From NCBI GenBank assembly GCA_949300145.1, contig CASGDA010000004.1:1-64000 (forward strand): 64,000 bases of DNA, given 5' to 3'. The notes below the pieces were generated by a model that saw only the letters and a list, made by a program, of their open reading frames with translations, had not been told where the DNA came from and searched no databases. This document shows, in pieces, positions 25,190 to 33,284 of this stretch. Both the position numbers and the translations under genes were made by a program. This DNA is from an uncultured Treponema sp. (GTDB taxonomy: Bacteria; Spirochaetota; Spirochaetia; Treponematales; Treponemataceae). Position 1 is the first letter of the stretch. Each line of letters opens with the position of its first letter.

Positions 25190-27358
25190 TTATTTTGAAT
25201 CAGCCACCCAGACACCGTTCCAGTCCCCAGGAACATTTTCCGCACCGCCCCAGGATTCAATAAGGGCGCGGCATTTTCCGGCATAATGTTCCGCGGCTGC
25301 GTCTTTTTCACTTATGCCCTCGAAAGCCGCCAGCGCATCTTTTAAATGCCCCTCATAAAAAAAGGAAAGGGCCGCGGCAAAAGCGGAAAGAACATCTTTT
25401 TTTCTGTCATACTCCTCCGGAGGCATCGGTTCAAACACTGTGACAGCCTCTTTCTTCCCCACAACGGCGGCTCTGGCAAGCTCCCGGAATTTAAGATTTG
25501 TACCCGCGGCCTCCGCCTCACGCTTTGAAACATCGGTGCACATACAATAAGTTCCGAACTGTTTATTCAAGCCTTCAAGGCGAGCCGCCAGATTGACGGA
25601 ATCCCCCAGCATCGTATAATCAAAACGGCTGTTCGACCCCATGTTACCGACAACGGCATTGCCCGTATTCAATCCTATGCGGATATAAAAGGGTCTTCCC
25701 GCCCTCGCCTCAAGTCCGGGACGCATCTCCGCCACTTTTTTCTGGCAGGCGACGGCGGCCTCCAAAGCCCTTTTGGCGTGATCCTCCTGCTCCGTAGGCG
25801 CGTTCCAGAAAGCGATGACAGCATCACCTTCATATTTGTCGATGGTTCCCCCGGAATCAAGGATGATGTCAGTCATAGCGGTAAGATAGTCATTCAAAAG
25901 GGCGGTAAGTTCCTCCGGGGGAAGCTTCTCAGAAATACTTGTGAATCCCTGAACATCCGAAAAATAAATGCTTATCCGCTTTCTTTCTCCTCCCAGCTTC
26001 AGCCTGTCGGGATTTGCAATAAGCTCTTCAATAACGGCGGGACTCAGATACTGCTTAAAAGCCTGTTTAAGATAACGCCTCTTCCTTCCCTCGGAGAAAT
26101 AACTCACAAGGGCGGAAGCCAAAAACCCGCAGAAGAGGGAAAACACGGGAGGAACAACGGGAAGAATGCTTCCCGCCGCAAAAGCGAGATACGCGGAAAA
26201 AATATAAAGCCCCAGGGAAAGCAGAAATATCAGCACCGGAGCCAGAACGGAAACTTTTCTGGACGCAGCCTGGAAAACGGTGAAAGGGACAATACCGAGC
26301 AGGGCACAGAAGACAAGAAGCGAAACAGACAGGGAAGCAGGAGCAGGCTCCAAAAAAACGTCCTGAAGATAATTGTCAAGCTGTGTTATATGCACCCCTA
26401 CCCCGGGATAATTTGAAGAAACAGGCGTTGAACAAATATCGAAAAGGCCGGGCGCATAAAAGCCGAAAAACACGTGCATTCCCCGGAACATTCCGGGCTC
26501 AAGAAGGGGCTCCTCCCCGGCGGAAACCGCGTAATAGCTTTCGAGGATTTGTTTCGCATTGTAAGGAACATAGGCGGTTATATCATTCTGGAATTTCAAA
26601 AAGCGCCCGGCGGCAGGCTCTTCTTCCGGAACGGGGGCATCCTTCCCGGCCGCATATAACTGTGCGACACCGAGGGATGGCACCTGATATTCCCCGTATG
26701 CATAGTAAGCGAGCGCCTTTCTCACTGTTCCGTCGCTGTCGGCAAGGCTGTTTATTGAGCCGAGAACACACGCGGAAGCGGAAAGGCTGTCTATCGGAAA
26801 AAGCACGGGGCTGTCGCCCGGCTGCTTCCCTTCGCTTCCGGGAGGCAAAGGGGCGGTATCCTTCCATCCGGAGACAGTACCCTGTGTGTCGCTGAAAAAA
26901 ACGGTCTGAACAATCCTCCCGTAATTCCGGCAGGCTTCAGCGAAAGCCCCGTCATCCCCTGAACCATACACGGAAGGCTCCGTAAACAACACGTCAAAAG
27001 CGACGGAAGCGGCCCCGCCCGCTTCAAAAAAACGGACAATATCGGCGTAAACGCTTCTCGGCCACGGCCAGGACCATCCGTTTTCAGAATTTCCCCAGTC
27101 AAGGCTTTCCTGGTCAAGAAGAACAACGGCTATTTCCTCTGAAGGCCGGACACTGGAGGCGGTGCGCCTCATCCTGTCATCGTAAAAAACATTTTCGGCG
27201 GTGTCAAACAAACCGGCTATTGAAGCCGTCAATGTCAGAACAACAGTAAAGACGCATATAAGCGCCGGGCGCAGGAAAAAATTTCCCGCGCCGGAAGAGG
27301 ATTTCCCCCTGTTTTTTTTCTTTTTCACGGAACCCGTATGATTCTTACCGGATTTCAT
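25190..27358 (-). CDS. CHASE2 sensor adenylate/guanylate cyclase
   Basis: 722 residues. A basic N-terminus and one membrane helix (about 30-50) lead to an extracytoplasmic CHASE2 domain (about 60-345, with V-A-F-D-V-L-F-T-E-P and the late N-Y-P-G-V-x-x-H), then three helices (about 350-430). A class III cyclase domain follows (about 460-640). Metal aspartates are in F-S-D-V-Q-G-F-T and K-Y-E-G-D-A-V-I-A-F-W, and the closing motif is N-L-A-A-R-L-E. It makes a cyclic nucleotide in response to an unknown external signal. It lies 19 nt after the M48 peptidase gene with GGGGA before the ATG, so it is probably co-transcribed. Confidence 0.9.
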   Translation of the reverse strand: MKSGKNHTGSVKKKKNRGKSSSGAGNFFLRPALICVFTVVLTLTASIAGLFDTAENVFYDDRMRRTASSVRPSEEIAVVLLDQESLDWGNSENGWSWPWPRSVYADIVRFFEAGGAASVAFDVLFTEPSVYGSGDDGAFAEACRNYGRIVQTVFFSDTQGTVSGWKDTAPLPPGSEGKQPGDSPVLFPIDSLSASACVLGSINSLADSDGTVRKALAYYAYGEYQVPSLGVAQLYAAGKDAPVPEEEPAAGRFLKFQNDITAYVPYNAKQILESYYAVSAGEEPLLEPGMFRGMHVFFGFYAPGLFDICSTPVSSNYPGVGVHITQLDNYLQDVFLEPAPASLSVSLLVFCALLGIVPFTVFQAASRKVSVLAPVLIFLLSLGLYIFSAYLAFAAGSILPVVPPVFSLFCGFLASALVSYFSEGRKRRYLKQAFKQYLSPAVIEELIANPDRLKLGGERKRISIYFSDVQGFTSISEKLPPEELTALLNDYLTAMTDIILDSGGTIDKYEGDAVIAFWNAPTEQEDHAKRALEAAVACQKKVAEMRPGLEARAGRPFYIRIGLNTGNAVVGNMGSNSRFDYTMLGDSVNLAARLEGLNKQFGTYCMCTDVSKREAEAAGTNLKFRELARAAVVGKKEAVTVFEPMPPEEYDRKKDVLSAFAAALSFFYEGHLKDALAAFEGISEKDAAAEHYAGKCRALIESWGGAENVPGDWNGVWVADSK

Positions 27359-27377
27359 CTTTCCCCAATCATAAAAA

Positions 27378-28319
27378 TCATAAATTCACAGCGGACATGA
27401 CAGCATTGAATCTTTCTGTCCTGACAGCATCGGCTTCGGCGGAAGGATAATTCTCCAGCTCTTTTTCCACTTCCCTGAGCCTGTCCTTCGCGGAAGGATG
27501 GGTTGAAGCAAAACCGCCGGAAGAGGATTTCTGCCTTTCTTCAAGCATGGCCAGCATTTGTGTCATGGCGGCGGGATTATACCCGGTCGCAGCCATTATG
27601 GAAAGAGCTTCAGCATCCGCATCATACTCCTGGCTCTTGGAATAACCTTTGTCCACCAGTGTGGTGACGATTTCATTCACGGACTCATCCATAATGTCGG
27701 CAATCTCCGCCAGATCCTCGTTTCCGGAGGCAGTCAGGGCGGCGCCGGTGGTGGCGAGCAGGGCGTTGGAAAGCCGGTTTGTCTTTATCGCCTTGATACT
27801 GTGCTGGAGCTGGACATGCGCGATTTCATGGGCGATTACAGCGGCAAGGGCGTCCTCATTTTCCGCGCAGGAAATAAGACCTCTGGTTATCAGAATATGC
27901 CCGCCGGAGGTTGCGAACGCGTTTATCTGATCCGAATCAAGAACCCCGGCGAACCATCCCTTAAAAAGTTCCGGACGCCCGGAATTGGCGGCAAGGGCGG
28001 TGCAGATGTTGTTCACATACGAAGTCAGCGCTTCATTTTCATACAAATCATAGGATTCAAAAATAGTGGCGGCGACAGCCCTTCCGATATAATATTCCTG
28101 TTCCGGAGTTATGGTCTCCGCGGCTTTTGAAATGGAAGAACCCGCTTTTCCGACAGATTTCAGCAAAGGATTGTCAGACGCCTCCCCAACCTGGGCGATA
28201 CTTTCAAAAACAGCGTTTGTAGTTGCGCAGGAAACACAGAAGAAAACCAAAACGGCGAAACCTGCGGCGCCCAATAAATATTTGAAATTCAAGACGAAAG
28301 CCGTGGAAAAGTTTTTCAT
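27378..28319 (-). CDS. M48-family metalloprotease lipoprotein
   Basis: 313 residues. A signal sequence ends in a spirochaete-style lipobox (F-C-V-S-C, cysteine near residue 31). The peptidase domain has the zinc motif A-H-E-I-A-H-V-Q-L-Q-H (about 160) and the third ligand in S-Q-E-Y-D-A-D, as in LoiP/BepA-type M48 proteases that handle outer-membrane quality control. The start overlaps the end of the SH3 gene (ATGA), indicating translational coupling. Spirochaete lipobox prediction is loose, so lipidation is likely but not certain. Confidence 0.88.
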   Translation of the reverse strand: MKNFSTAFVLNFKYLLGAAGFAVLVFFCVSCATTNAVFESIAQVGEASDNPLLKSVGKAGSSISKAAETITPEQEYYIGRAVAATIFESYDLYENEALTSYVNNICTALAANSGRPELFKGWFAGVLDSDQINAFATSGGHILITRGLISCAENEDALAAVIAHEIAHVQLQHSIKAIKTNRLSNALLATTGAALTASGNEDLAEIADIMDESVNEIVTTLVDKGYSKSQEYDADAEALSIMAATGYNPAAMTQMLAMLEERQKSSSGGFASTHPSAKDRLREVEKELENYPSAEADAVRTERFNAVMSAVNL

Positions 28320-28792
28320 TCTTCGCCCCTTTCAAGATTCCCTTCAACAACAAAGGAATAAACATCCTCCAGCTGAGGGGCGTTTTTCTCTATTTTGTCA
28401 ACCAAATCATAGCGCAGCTCAGCGTCATTGCTCCGGAAAACTTTCTCAGCATCGGCGGAAAACCCTTTCCCGGCCAGGGCAAGCTCATCGGCGGAGGCGG
28501 ACACAGCGTTCCTGTCCCCGCTTAAAACAATTTTCTTCTTTGTCAGGCTGGAAGCCGGCATCCAGCCCCGGACGGAACTGTCCGAAACTGAAACAACCTC
28601 ATACCATTTTGACTTTTCCGAAAGAACCTCAACTTTGTCACCATAGGAAAGGGTTCCGGTTTTTCTGGCGAAGAAACCGGTTCCGGCTTTCAGAGAAGTC
28701 TGCTGGACATTGACATACATTTCGGCTCCGACTGAATCCGCGAACAAAGGATTTACGGTCAGCGCTAAAAAAAACAAAATTAAAAAAAACAA
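28316..28792 (-). CDS. Secreted SH3-domain protein with a poly-G leader
   Basis: 158 residues from a TTG at 28792. A very hydrophobic phenylalanine/leucine-rich signal sequence (cleavage about L-F-A-D) is followed by a bacterial SH3 domain (about 25-85, with K-V-E-V-L-S and W-Y-E-V-V and G-W-M-P-A-S-S-L) and a charged tail. Such domains often bind cell-wall peptides. No ATG is in frame upstream because a TAG precedes the ten-G tract at 28805-28796. The tract sits where a ribosome site should be, so its length could set expression. First gene of the SH3-M48-cyclase cluster. Confidence 0.7.
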   Translation of the reverse strand: MFFLILFFLALTVNPLFADSVGAEMYVNVQQTSLKAGTGFFARKTGTLSYGDKVEVLSEKSKWYEVVSVSDSSVRGWMPASSLTKKKIVLSGDRNAVSASADELALAGKGFSADAEKVFRSNDAELRYDLVDKIEKNAPQLEDVYSFVVEGNLERGEE

Positions 28793-28795
28793 ATA

Positions 28796-28805
28796 CCCCC
28801 CCCCC
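28796..28805. repeat. Homopolymer C10/G10 tract at the start of the SH3 gene
   Basis: Ten C on the plus strand, read as G10 in the leader 4-13 nt before the TTG start. Long G tracts are prone to slippage. Confidence 0.9.
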
Positions 28806-28856
28806 TATATCTTTTTCTCTTGCATTTTTCCATCCATTCAGGTATATTATCCCTAA

Positions 28857-28885
28857 AGTATAAGATTCATTGTCACTTTTTTCAA
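28857..28885 (-). promoter_or_regulatory. Promoter of the SH3-M48-cyclase cluster
   Basis: Minus strand TTGAAA (28885-28880), 17-nt spacer, TATACT (28862-28857). The transcript leader would be about 58 nt and include the G10 tract. Confidence 0.55.
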
Positions 28886-28998
28886 TAAAAATAAAAATTA
28901 TACCCGGAAGCTTGTCTTTTGACCCGTTTATTAAAATATTAATAAATGACTGAAAGAAACAAACACCACTTCGGGACACGGTTTATGCGGAGGGCTTT

Positions 28999-29457
28999 AT
29001 GGACGAAAAAGAAAACGACAAGCCTGTATGGGTAAAGTGGGAAAAAAAATTCGAACTGGGCATTCCCATCATCGATGAACAGCATAAGCATCTGGTAAGT
29101 TTGTGCAACCAGCTTCATTCCGAAATAATGATGCGCCGTTCCCCGGACGGGAAGGTATGGAGGATAGCCCTTTCGGATGCTCTGCGGGAAGCGGTAAATT
29201 ACACGCAAACCCATTTCCAGCTTGAAGAGAAACTTATGGTTGCGGCGGGATTTGAACAGACAGCCAAGCACAAAAAACGGCACCAGGAATTCATAGAGAT
29301 AATCAGCAAGACGCTTTCCACTTTTGACCAGGTGACGCTGCAAACCGCCCTTGATTTCTCAAAATTCCTTTATGAATGGATTCTGGAGCATATCGCTTAT
29401 GAGGACAAGCTTTATGTGAAACCGATTTTGGAATATTTGAAAAACAACCAGCAATAA
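28999..29457 (+). CDS. Bacteriohemerythrin 1
   Basis: 152 residues, one hemerythrin domain. The di-iron ligands are in place: D-E-Q-H-K-H near residue 27, T-H-F-Q-L-E-E-K, K-H-K-K-R-H, and E-H-I-A-Y-E-D at the end. These proteins bind oxygen reversibly and in bacteria are linked to oxygen or iron sensing and protection. Strong ribosome site GGAGGG. It is followed 21 nt later by a close paralogue, so the two are an operon from a tandem duplication. Confidence 0.92.
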   Translation: MDEKENDKPVWVKWEKKFELGIPIIDEQHKHLVSLCNQLHSEIMMRRSPDGKVWRIALSDALREAVNYTQTHFQLEEKLMVAAGFEQTAKHKKRHQEFIEIISKTLSTFDQVTLQTALDFSKFLYEWILEHIAYEDKLYVKPILEYLKNNQQ

Positions 29458-29478
29458 CATACAGGGGGGAAACATACG

Positions 29479-29934
29479 ATGAATGAAAATACAGACTTAC
29501 TTGTTTGGGACAAAAAATTTGAATTGGGAATTCCTGCGATAGATACCCAGCACGAGCATCTGGTGGAGCTGTGCAACAAATTATACAAAAGCATAATCCA
29601 TCAGCAGAAGGTTGGAAGCGAACACTGGCAGATTGCCCTTTCAGAAGCGCTCCGGGAAACAGCCGGATACATTGTCATTCATTTCAGGGATGAAGAAAAG
29701 CTGATGAAAGCGGCTGGATTTGAAAAATTCGCCGAACACAGGGCGAGGCATCAGGAATTTATTTCCAAGGTTACGGAAACAATCACGAACTTCGACAAGG
29801 CTACTTTTCAAACAACCTTCGATTTTGTCAAATTTCTATACGACTGGATTTTAAGGCACATAGCCTATGAAGACAAACTTTATGTAAAATCCATAATTGA
29901 ATTCTACAAAAAAAGAAACCAGCAGACAAACTGA
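29479..29934 (+). CDS. Bacteriohemerythrin 2
   Basis: 151 residues, clearly a tandem copy of the preceding gene with the same ligand spacing: D-T-Q-H-E-H, I-H-F-R-D-E-E-K, E-H-R-A-R-H, R-H-I-A-Y-E-D. Many substitutions show the duplication is not recent. G-rich ribosome site about 13 nt upstream. No canonical terminator follows. An inverted repeat at 29946-29975 separates it from convergent metQ but lacks a T tract. Confidence 0.92.
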   Translation: MNENTDLLVWDKKFELGIPAIDTQHEHLVELCNKLYKSIIHQQKVGSEHWQIALSEALRETAGYIVIHFRDEEKLMKAAGFEKFAEHRARHQEFISKVTETITNFDKATFQTTFDFVKFLYDWILRHIAYEDKLYVKSIIEFYKKRNQQTN

Positions 29935-29945
29935 TGCCGATTTCA

Positions 29946-29975
29946 TCCCGGATTATCCTAGATGGCAATCCGGGA
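29946..29975. repeat. Inverted repeat between convergent hemerythrin and metQ
   Basis: TCCCGGATT (29946-29954) and AATCCGGGA (29967-29975), 12-nt loop, no T run on either strand. Confidence 0.45.
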
Positions 29976-30005
29976 ATTGAAAACTCCGGCTGACTTATTC
30001 AAAAA

Positions 30006-30803
30006 TCAAAAGACGGGAACAACTTCGCCGTTAGGATACCTTTCTTTGATAAAACCGCGGATTTTATCTGATTTAAGCGCATTTACCAAAGCGACAATCC
30101 TTGGATCGGTTTCATTCCCTTCTTTTACGGCAATGACATTCACGTAAGGGGAATCGGCGCCTTCAACAAACAGGCCGTCAACGCTGGCGACAAGCCCGGC
30201 GGGAATGGCGTAATTACCGTTAATTACAGCGGCGTCCACATCGGCAAGGACACGGGGAAGGGAGGCGGCTTCTATTTCGCGGAAAGTCAATCCGTAAGTG
30301 TTTTCAGCAACATCCAGAGGAGTGGCGGTGATTCCGGCGCCATCCTTCAGCTTGATTAAACCGGCGGACTGGAGAAGAAGGAGGGCCCTTCCCTCGTTTG
30401 TGGGGTCGTTGGGAATCGCGACGACACCGTTTTTGAGATCCGCGAGAGATTTCACCTTTTTGGAATAAAGGGCCATGGGTTCAATGTGAATTCCGCCTGC
30501 ATTTGCAAGATGGTAGCCGCGTTCCTCATTGAACGAATCCAGATAAGGAAGATGCTGGAAAAAATTGGCGTCGATTTGTCCGCTCTCAAGAGCCTCGTTG
30601 GGAGTAACATAATCGGTGAACTCAACCACTTCCAGAGTTATGCCCTGCTCCGCAAGATCCGAAACGACGAGATTCAGCATTTCGGCATGGGGTTCGGGCG
30701 TTGCGCCAACCTTAATCTTCTGCGAATCGCTGTCTTTTGAACCGCCGGCGAAAGACAACGAACAGACGCAAAGAACGGCAAGGACGAACAAAAGTTTTTT
30801 CAT
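30006..30803 (-). CDS. metQ: Methionine-binding protein of a MetNIQ transporter
   Basis: 265 residues with a cleavable N-terminal signal ending around S-L-S-F-A-G; a cysteine in the signal (V-L-C-V-C) could instead be lipidated. The mature part is a NlpA/MetQ solute-binding protein: V-G-A-T-P-E-P-H-A-E, N-F-F-Q-H-L-P-Y-L and A-I-P-N-D-P-T-N-E-G-R-A-L-L-L-L-Q are diagnostic. It captures methionine (or a related compound) and delivers it to MetI. Last gene of metN-metI-metQ, with AGGAG before the ATG. Confidence 0.92.
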   Translation of the reverse strand: MKKLLFVLAVLCVCSLSFAGGSKDSDSQKIKVGATPEPHAEMLNLVVSDLAEQGITLEVVEFTDYVTPNEALESGQIDANFFQHLPYLDSFNEERGYHLANAGGIHIEPMALYSKKVKSLADLKNGVVAIPNDPTNEGRALLLLQSAGLIKLKDGAGITATPLDVAENTYGLTFREIEAASLPRVLADVDAAVINGNYAIPAGLVASVDGLFVEGADSPYVNVIAVKEGNETDPRIVALVNALKSDKIRGFIKERYPNGEVVPVF

Positions 30804-30850
30804 TTTTTTCTCCTGTTAAAATGAAATGATGTTATGTTGAAAATATAATA

Positions 30851-31513
30851 TCAACGTTTGGAAAGCAAACTTGAACCTATTCTTGATCCGGCAAACTGTA
30901 TGATTTCCACCAGAAGAAGAATGACGACGACAGATACCGCCATCACTTCGGGACGGAAGCGCTGGTAGCCGTAACGTATGGCAAGGTCGCCAAGCCCGCC
31001 GCCGCCGATTGCTCCTGCCATCGCAGAATAGCCTATTAAATTTATGATTGTCAACGTAACGCCGGAAACAAGCGAGGGCATGGCTTCAGGCAGCAGGACT
31101 TTGAATATAATCTGAAAGTTTGAAGAGCCCATGGCACGCGCCGCCTGAATTACACCGGGATCAACTTCTTTCAGAGACGTTTCGATAATTCTTGCAACAA
31201 AGGGAGCGGCGGCGATTGAAAGCGGAACTATCGTCGCCTGCGTTCCGATACTCGTTCCGATGATAATCCTTGAAAGGGGAAAAAGTATTATCATCAAAAT
31301 CAAAAAAGGAAAGGAACGCAGCGCGTTTACAATTCTTGTCAGAACCTGATTCAAAAGCGGCTTCGGCATTATTCCGCCGCGGGGATCAGTGACGCATAAA
31401 AGGATTCCGAGCGGCAGCCCAAGAACAAGAGAAAAAAAAGCGGAGGCAAAAACCATTACAAGAGTTTGCAGGGTCGCTTCCCCCACAAGAAAAAATAAAG
31501 AATTCAAATCCAT
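30851..31513 (-). CDS. metI: Methionine ABC transporter permease
   Basis: 220 residues with five membrane helices. The cytoplasmic coupling (EAA) loop is at about 140-165 (A-R-A-M-G-S-S-N-F-Q-I-I-F-K-V-L-L-P-E-A), where MetN docks. The start overlaps the metN stop as TAATG, giving translational coupling. metQ follows 47 nt downstream. Confidence 0.93.
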   Translation of the reverse strand: MDLNSLFFLVGEATLQTLVMVFASAFFSLVLGLPLGILLCVTDPRGGIMPKPLLNQVLTRIVNALRSFPFLILMIILFPLSRIIIGTSIGTQATIVPLSIAAAPFVARIIETSLKEVDPGVIQAARAMGSSNFQIIFKVLLPEAMPSLVSGVTLTIINLIGYSAMAGAIGGGGLGDLAIRYGYQRFRPEVMAVSVVVILLLVEIIQFAGSRIGSSLLSKR

Positions 31514-32559
31514 TATCTTTCCTCCCCGTTTTTTTCAACAACTATTCCCTCTTCCTTCAGATAGTCCAGAGCCTTTGCCAGCTCTTCTTTTGAACCCGAA
31601 AGATCCGTTATCAATGTACCTATATCCTGACCGTGCAGGTGCTGTATACCGCCCGCACGTATATTGAATTCCACATTGAATTTGGAAGCCAGCCTGCTGA
31701 GCACAGGTTCGCCCGTCATCTTTCCGATAAAACGCAGAATATATTCCCCGCCTTCCTCGGACCAGCGGACCAATCCGCTCCCGGCCTGTGTTTCTTCACT
31801 GAATCCGCCGGACGGAAGATTCAGCAGAAAATCCCTGGTGACCGCGGTTTTAGGATGCATAAAAATCTCTTCAACGGTACCCTGCTCGGCGATTAAACCG
31901 TTGTCGAGAACCGCGACAAAATCGCAGGCATCCCTGACAACTTCCATCTGATGGGTGACCATAACCACCGTCAGATTCATTTTATGCTGTATTTCCCGTA
32001 TAAGATTCAAAATGGAACGGGTTGTCTGCGGGTCAAGTGCGCTCGTCGCTTCATCGCAAAAAAGCACGTCGGGATTATTTGCAAGCGCCCTGGCTATCGC
32101 AATCCGCTGCTTTTGTCCGCCGGAAAGTTTGCTTATGGGACTGTCCGCCCGGTCGGAAAGGCCGACAAGTGCAAGAAGCTCCTTCACCCTTGCGTTTATT
32201 TCCGCGGCGGGAACCCCGCTGACTTCAAGCGGATAGGCGATATTTTTGGCGGCGGTTCTTGAGCTGAACAAATTGAAATTCTGGAATATCATTCCGATCC
32301 GTCTCCGTCTTTCTATCAGGGCACGGCCGGAAAGACTGTCAACCCTTTCATCATCATAAAAGACAGTCCCGGAATCAGGCTTTTCCAACAGGCTTATGAT
32401 ACGGACAAGCGTGGACTTTCCCGCGCCGCTTTTTCCGATTATGCCGAAAATGCTGTTCGGCCGGATTGACAAACTCACCCCGTTCACAGCGTGAATCGCT
32501 CCCGCTCCGGGAGAAGAGTCAGAATAAGTCCGCACCAGATTTTCCAAAGTTATACGCAC
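31513..32559 (-). CDS. metN: Methionine ABC transporter ATP-binding protein
   Basis: 348 residues from a GTG at 32559. Walker A is G-K-S-G-A-G-K-S-T, the signature L-S-G-G-Q-K-Q-R, and Walker B ends in C-D-E-A-T-S-A-L-D. A C-terminal NIL domain (about 265-345) binds methionine and inhibits transport when the cell is replete, a family hallmark. The GTG lies 6 nt after a near-consensus promoter and has no ribosome site, so no leader riboswitch can precede it. Regulation is thus more likely at the NIL domain or promoter. Confidence 0.94.
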   Translation of the reverse strand: MRITLENLVRTYSDSSPGAGAIHAVNGVSLSIRPNSIFGIIGKSGAGKSTLVRIISLLEKPDSGTVFYDDERVDSLSGRALIERRRRIGMIFQNFNLFSSRTAAKNIAYPLEVSGVPAAEINARVKELLALVGLSDRADSPISKLSGGQKQRIAIARALANNPDVLFCDEATSALDPQTTRSILNLIREIQHKMNLTVVMVTHQMEVVRDACDFVAVLDNGLIAEQGTVEEIFMHPKTAVTRDFLLNLPSGGFSEETQAGSGLVRWSEEGGEYILRFIGKMTGEPVLSRLASKFNVEFNIRAGGIQHLHGQDIGTLITDLSGSKEELAKALDYLKEEGIVVEKNGEER

Positions 32560-32565
32560 GGAAAA

Positions 32566-32594
32566 ATTATAGAAACAATACGGTTTTAAGTCAA
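32566..32594 (-). promoter_or_regulatory. metNIQ promoter, leaderless
   Basis: Minus strand TTGACT (32594-32589), 17-nt spacer, TATAAT (32571-32566), 6 nt to the GTG. Confidence 0.8.
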
Positions 32595-32654
32595 CGCAAA
32601 GGGATTTCCGCAGTAAAACCGCAGGCCGTGCAATCCGGTTTTATTTTTACCGGC

Positions 32655-33176
32655 CTATTTGCGGATGGCGAAAGTCTTTTTCAGGAATTTTATGAATTCC
32701 TTCAGATTTTCGCTGTCCGGAGTTGAAATCCCGAATTCAACGAGGGCGTCGGAACGCTCCTTTTTCAGCCAGACAAAACACTGCCTTTCAACATCCGCCG
32801 CCGGCTGACGAGATTTGGCGATACGGACGATTGAAAGCATTTCGTCTTCAGTGAAAAGTTTCCAGTCTCCATGGAAACCCACATGATAACACCCCGCCCC
32901 TGCGGAATGTTTTATACTGAAAGAACCGGCACCGCTTTTCCCGCGGGATTTTCCTGCGGAAGACGTCCTTGCCTTGGAAGACTTTTCCAGCTCCTTTTCA
33001 TTTTTTTCGATTTCGGCGTTTATCCTGTCAACTTCCATATTGTGGATAAGAACATGGGCCTGGCTTATCAAAAAATCCAGACCCTCTTCGTCGAGCCTCG
33101 GCAGCAGGGCTGTCAACTCATCCGCAAGCTTTTTTTTCGCCGCATCCGCTGTATTTGCCGTATTTTTTTTCGCCAT
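32655..33176 (-). CDS. Hypothetical protein with coiled-coil centre
   Basis: 173 residues, basic and soluble. The N-terminus is rich in K, A and T. Residues 45-75 form a likely coiled coil (many E, K and N), followed by a low-complexity S/K/G stretch. The C-terminal part (about 100-173) looks globular (Y-H-V-G-F-H-G-D-W-K-L-F, then C-F-V-W-L-K-K-E-R). No family recognised. The ATG lies 6 nt after a TATAAT with a weak -35, so it may be leaderless. Divergent from the outer-membrane protein gene. Confidence 0.65.
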   Translation of the reverse strand: MAKKNTANTADAAKKKLADELTALLPRLDEEGLDFLISQAHVLIHNMEVDRINAEIEKNEKELEKSSKARTSSAGKSRGKSGAGSFSIKHSAGAGCYHVGFHGDWKLFTEDEMLSIVRIAKSRQPAADVERQCFVWLKKERSDALVEFGISTPDSENLKEFIKFLKKTFAIRK

Positions 33177-33182
33177 ATTATA

Positions 33183-33211
33183 ATTATATCATATAATTCA
33201 ATATTCCACAG
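33183..33211 (-). promoter_or_regulatory. Probable promoter of the 33176 gene
   Basis: TATAAT (33188-33183) 6 nt before the ATG, with only a poor -35 (CTGTGG) at 17 nt. Confidence 0.4.
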
Positions 33212-33247
33212 GATTCCCGTCTCATTCTTCAGAATATATAAAATAAC

Positions 33248-33276
33248 TTGCATTATACTAAAATCTCATGCAAAAT
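33248..33276 (+). promoter_or_regulatory. Probable promoter of the 33285 gene
   Basis: TTGCAT, 17-nt spacer, CAAAAT, 8 nt to the ATG. Weak -10. Confidence 0.35.
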
Positions 33277-33284
33277 AATAAATT

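Noticed and set aside
29946-29975. Rho-independent terminator between hemerythrin 2 and metQ
   Set aside because: The stem is good but neither strand has a T tract; kept only as an inverted repeat.
32560-32660. S-adenosylmethionine riboswitch before metN
   Set aside because: The metN promoter ends 6 nt before the GTG, leaving no leader to hold a riboswitch.
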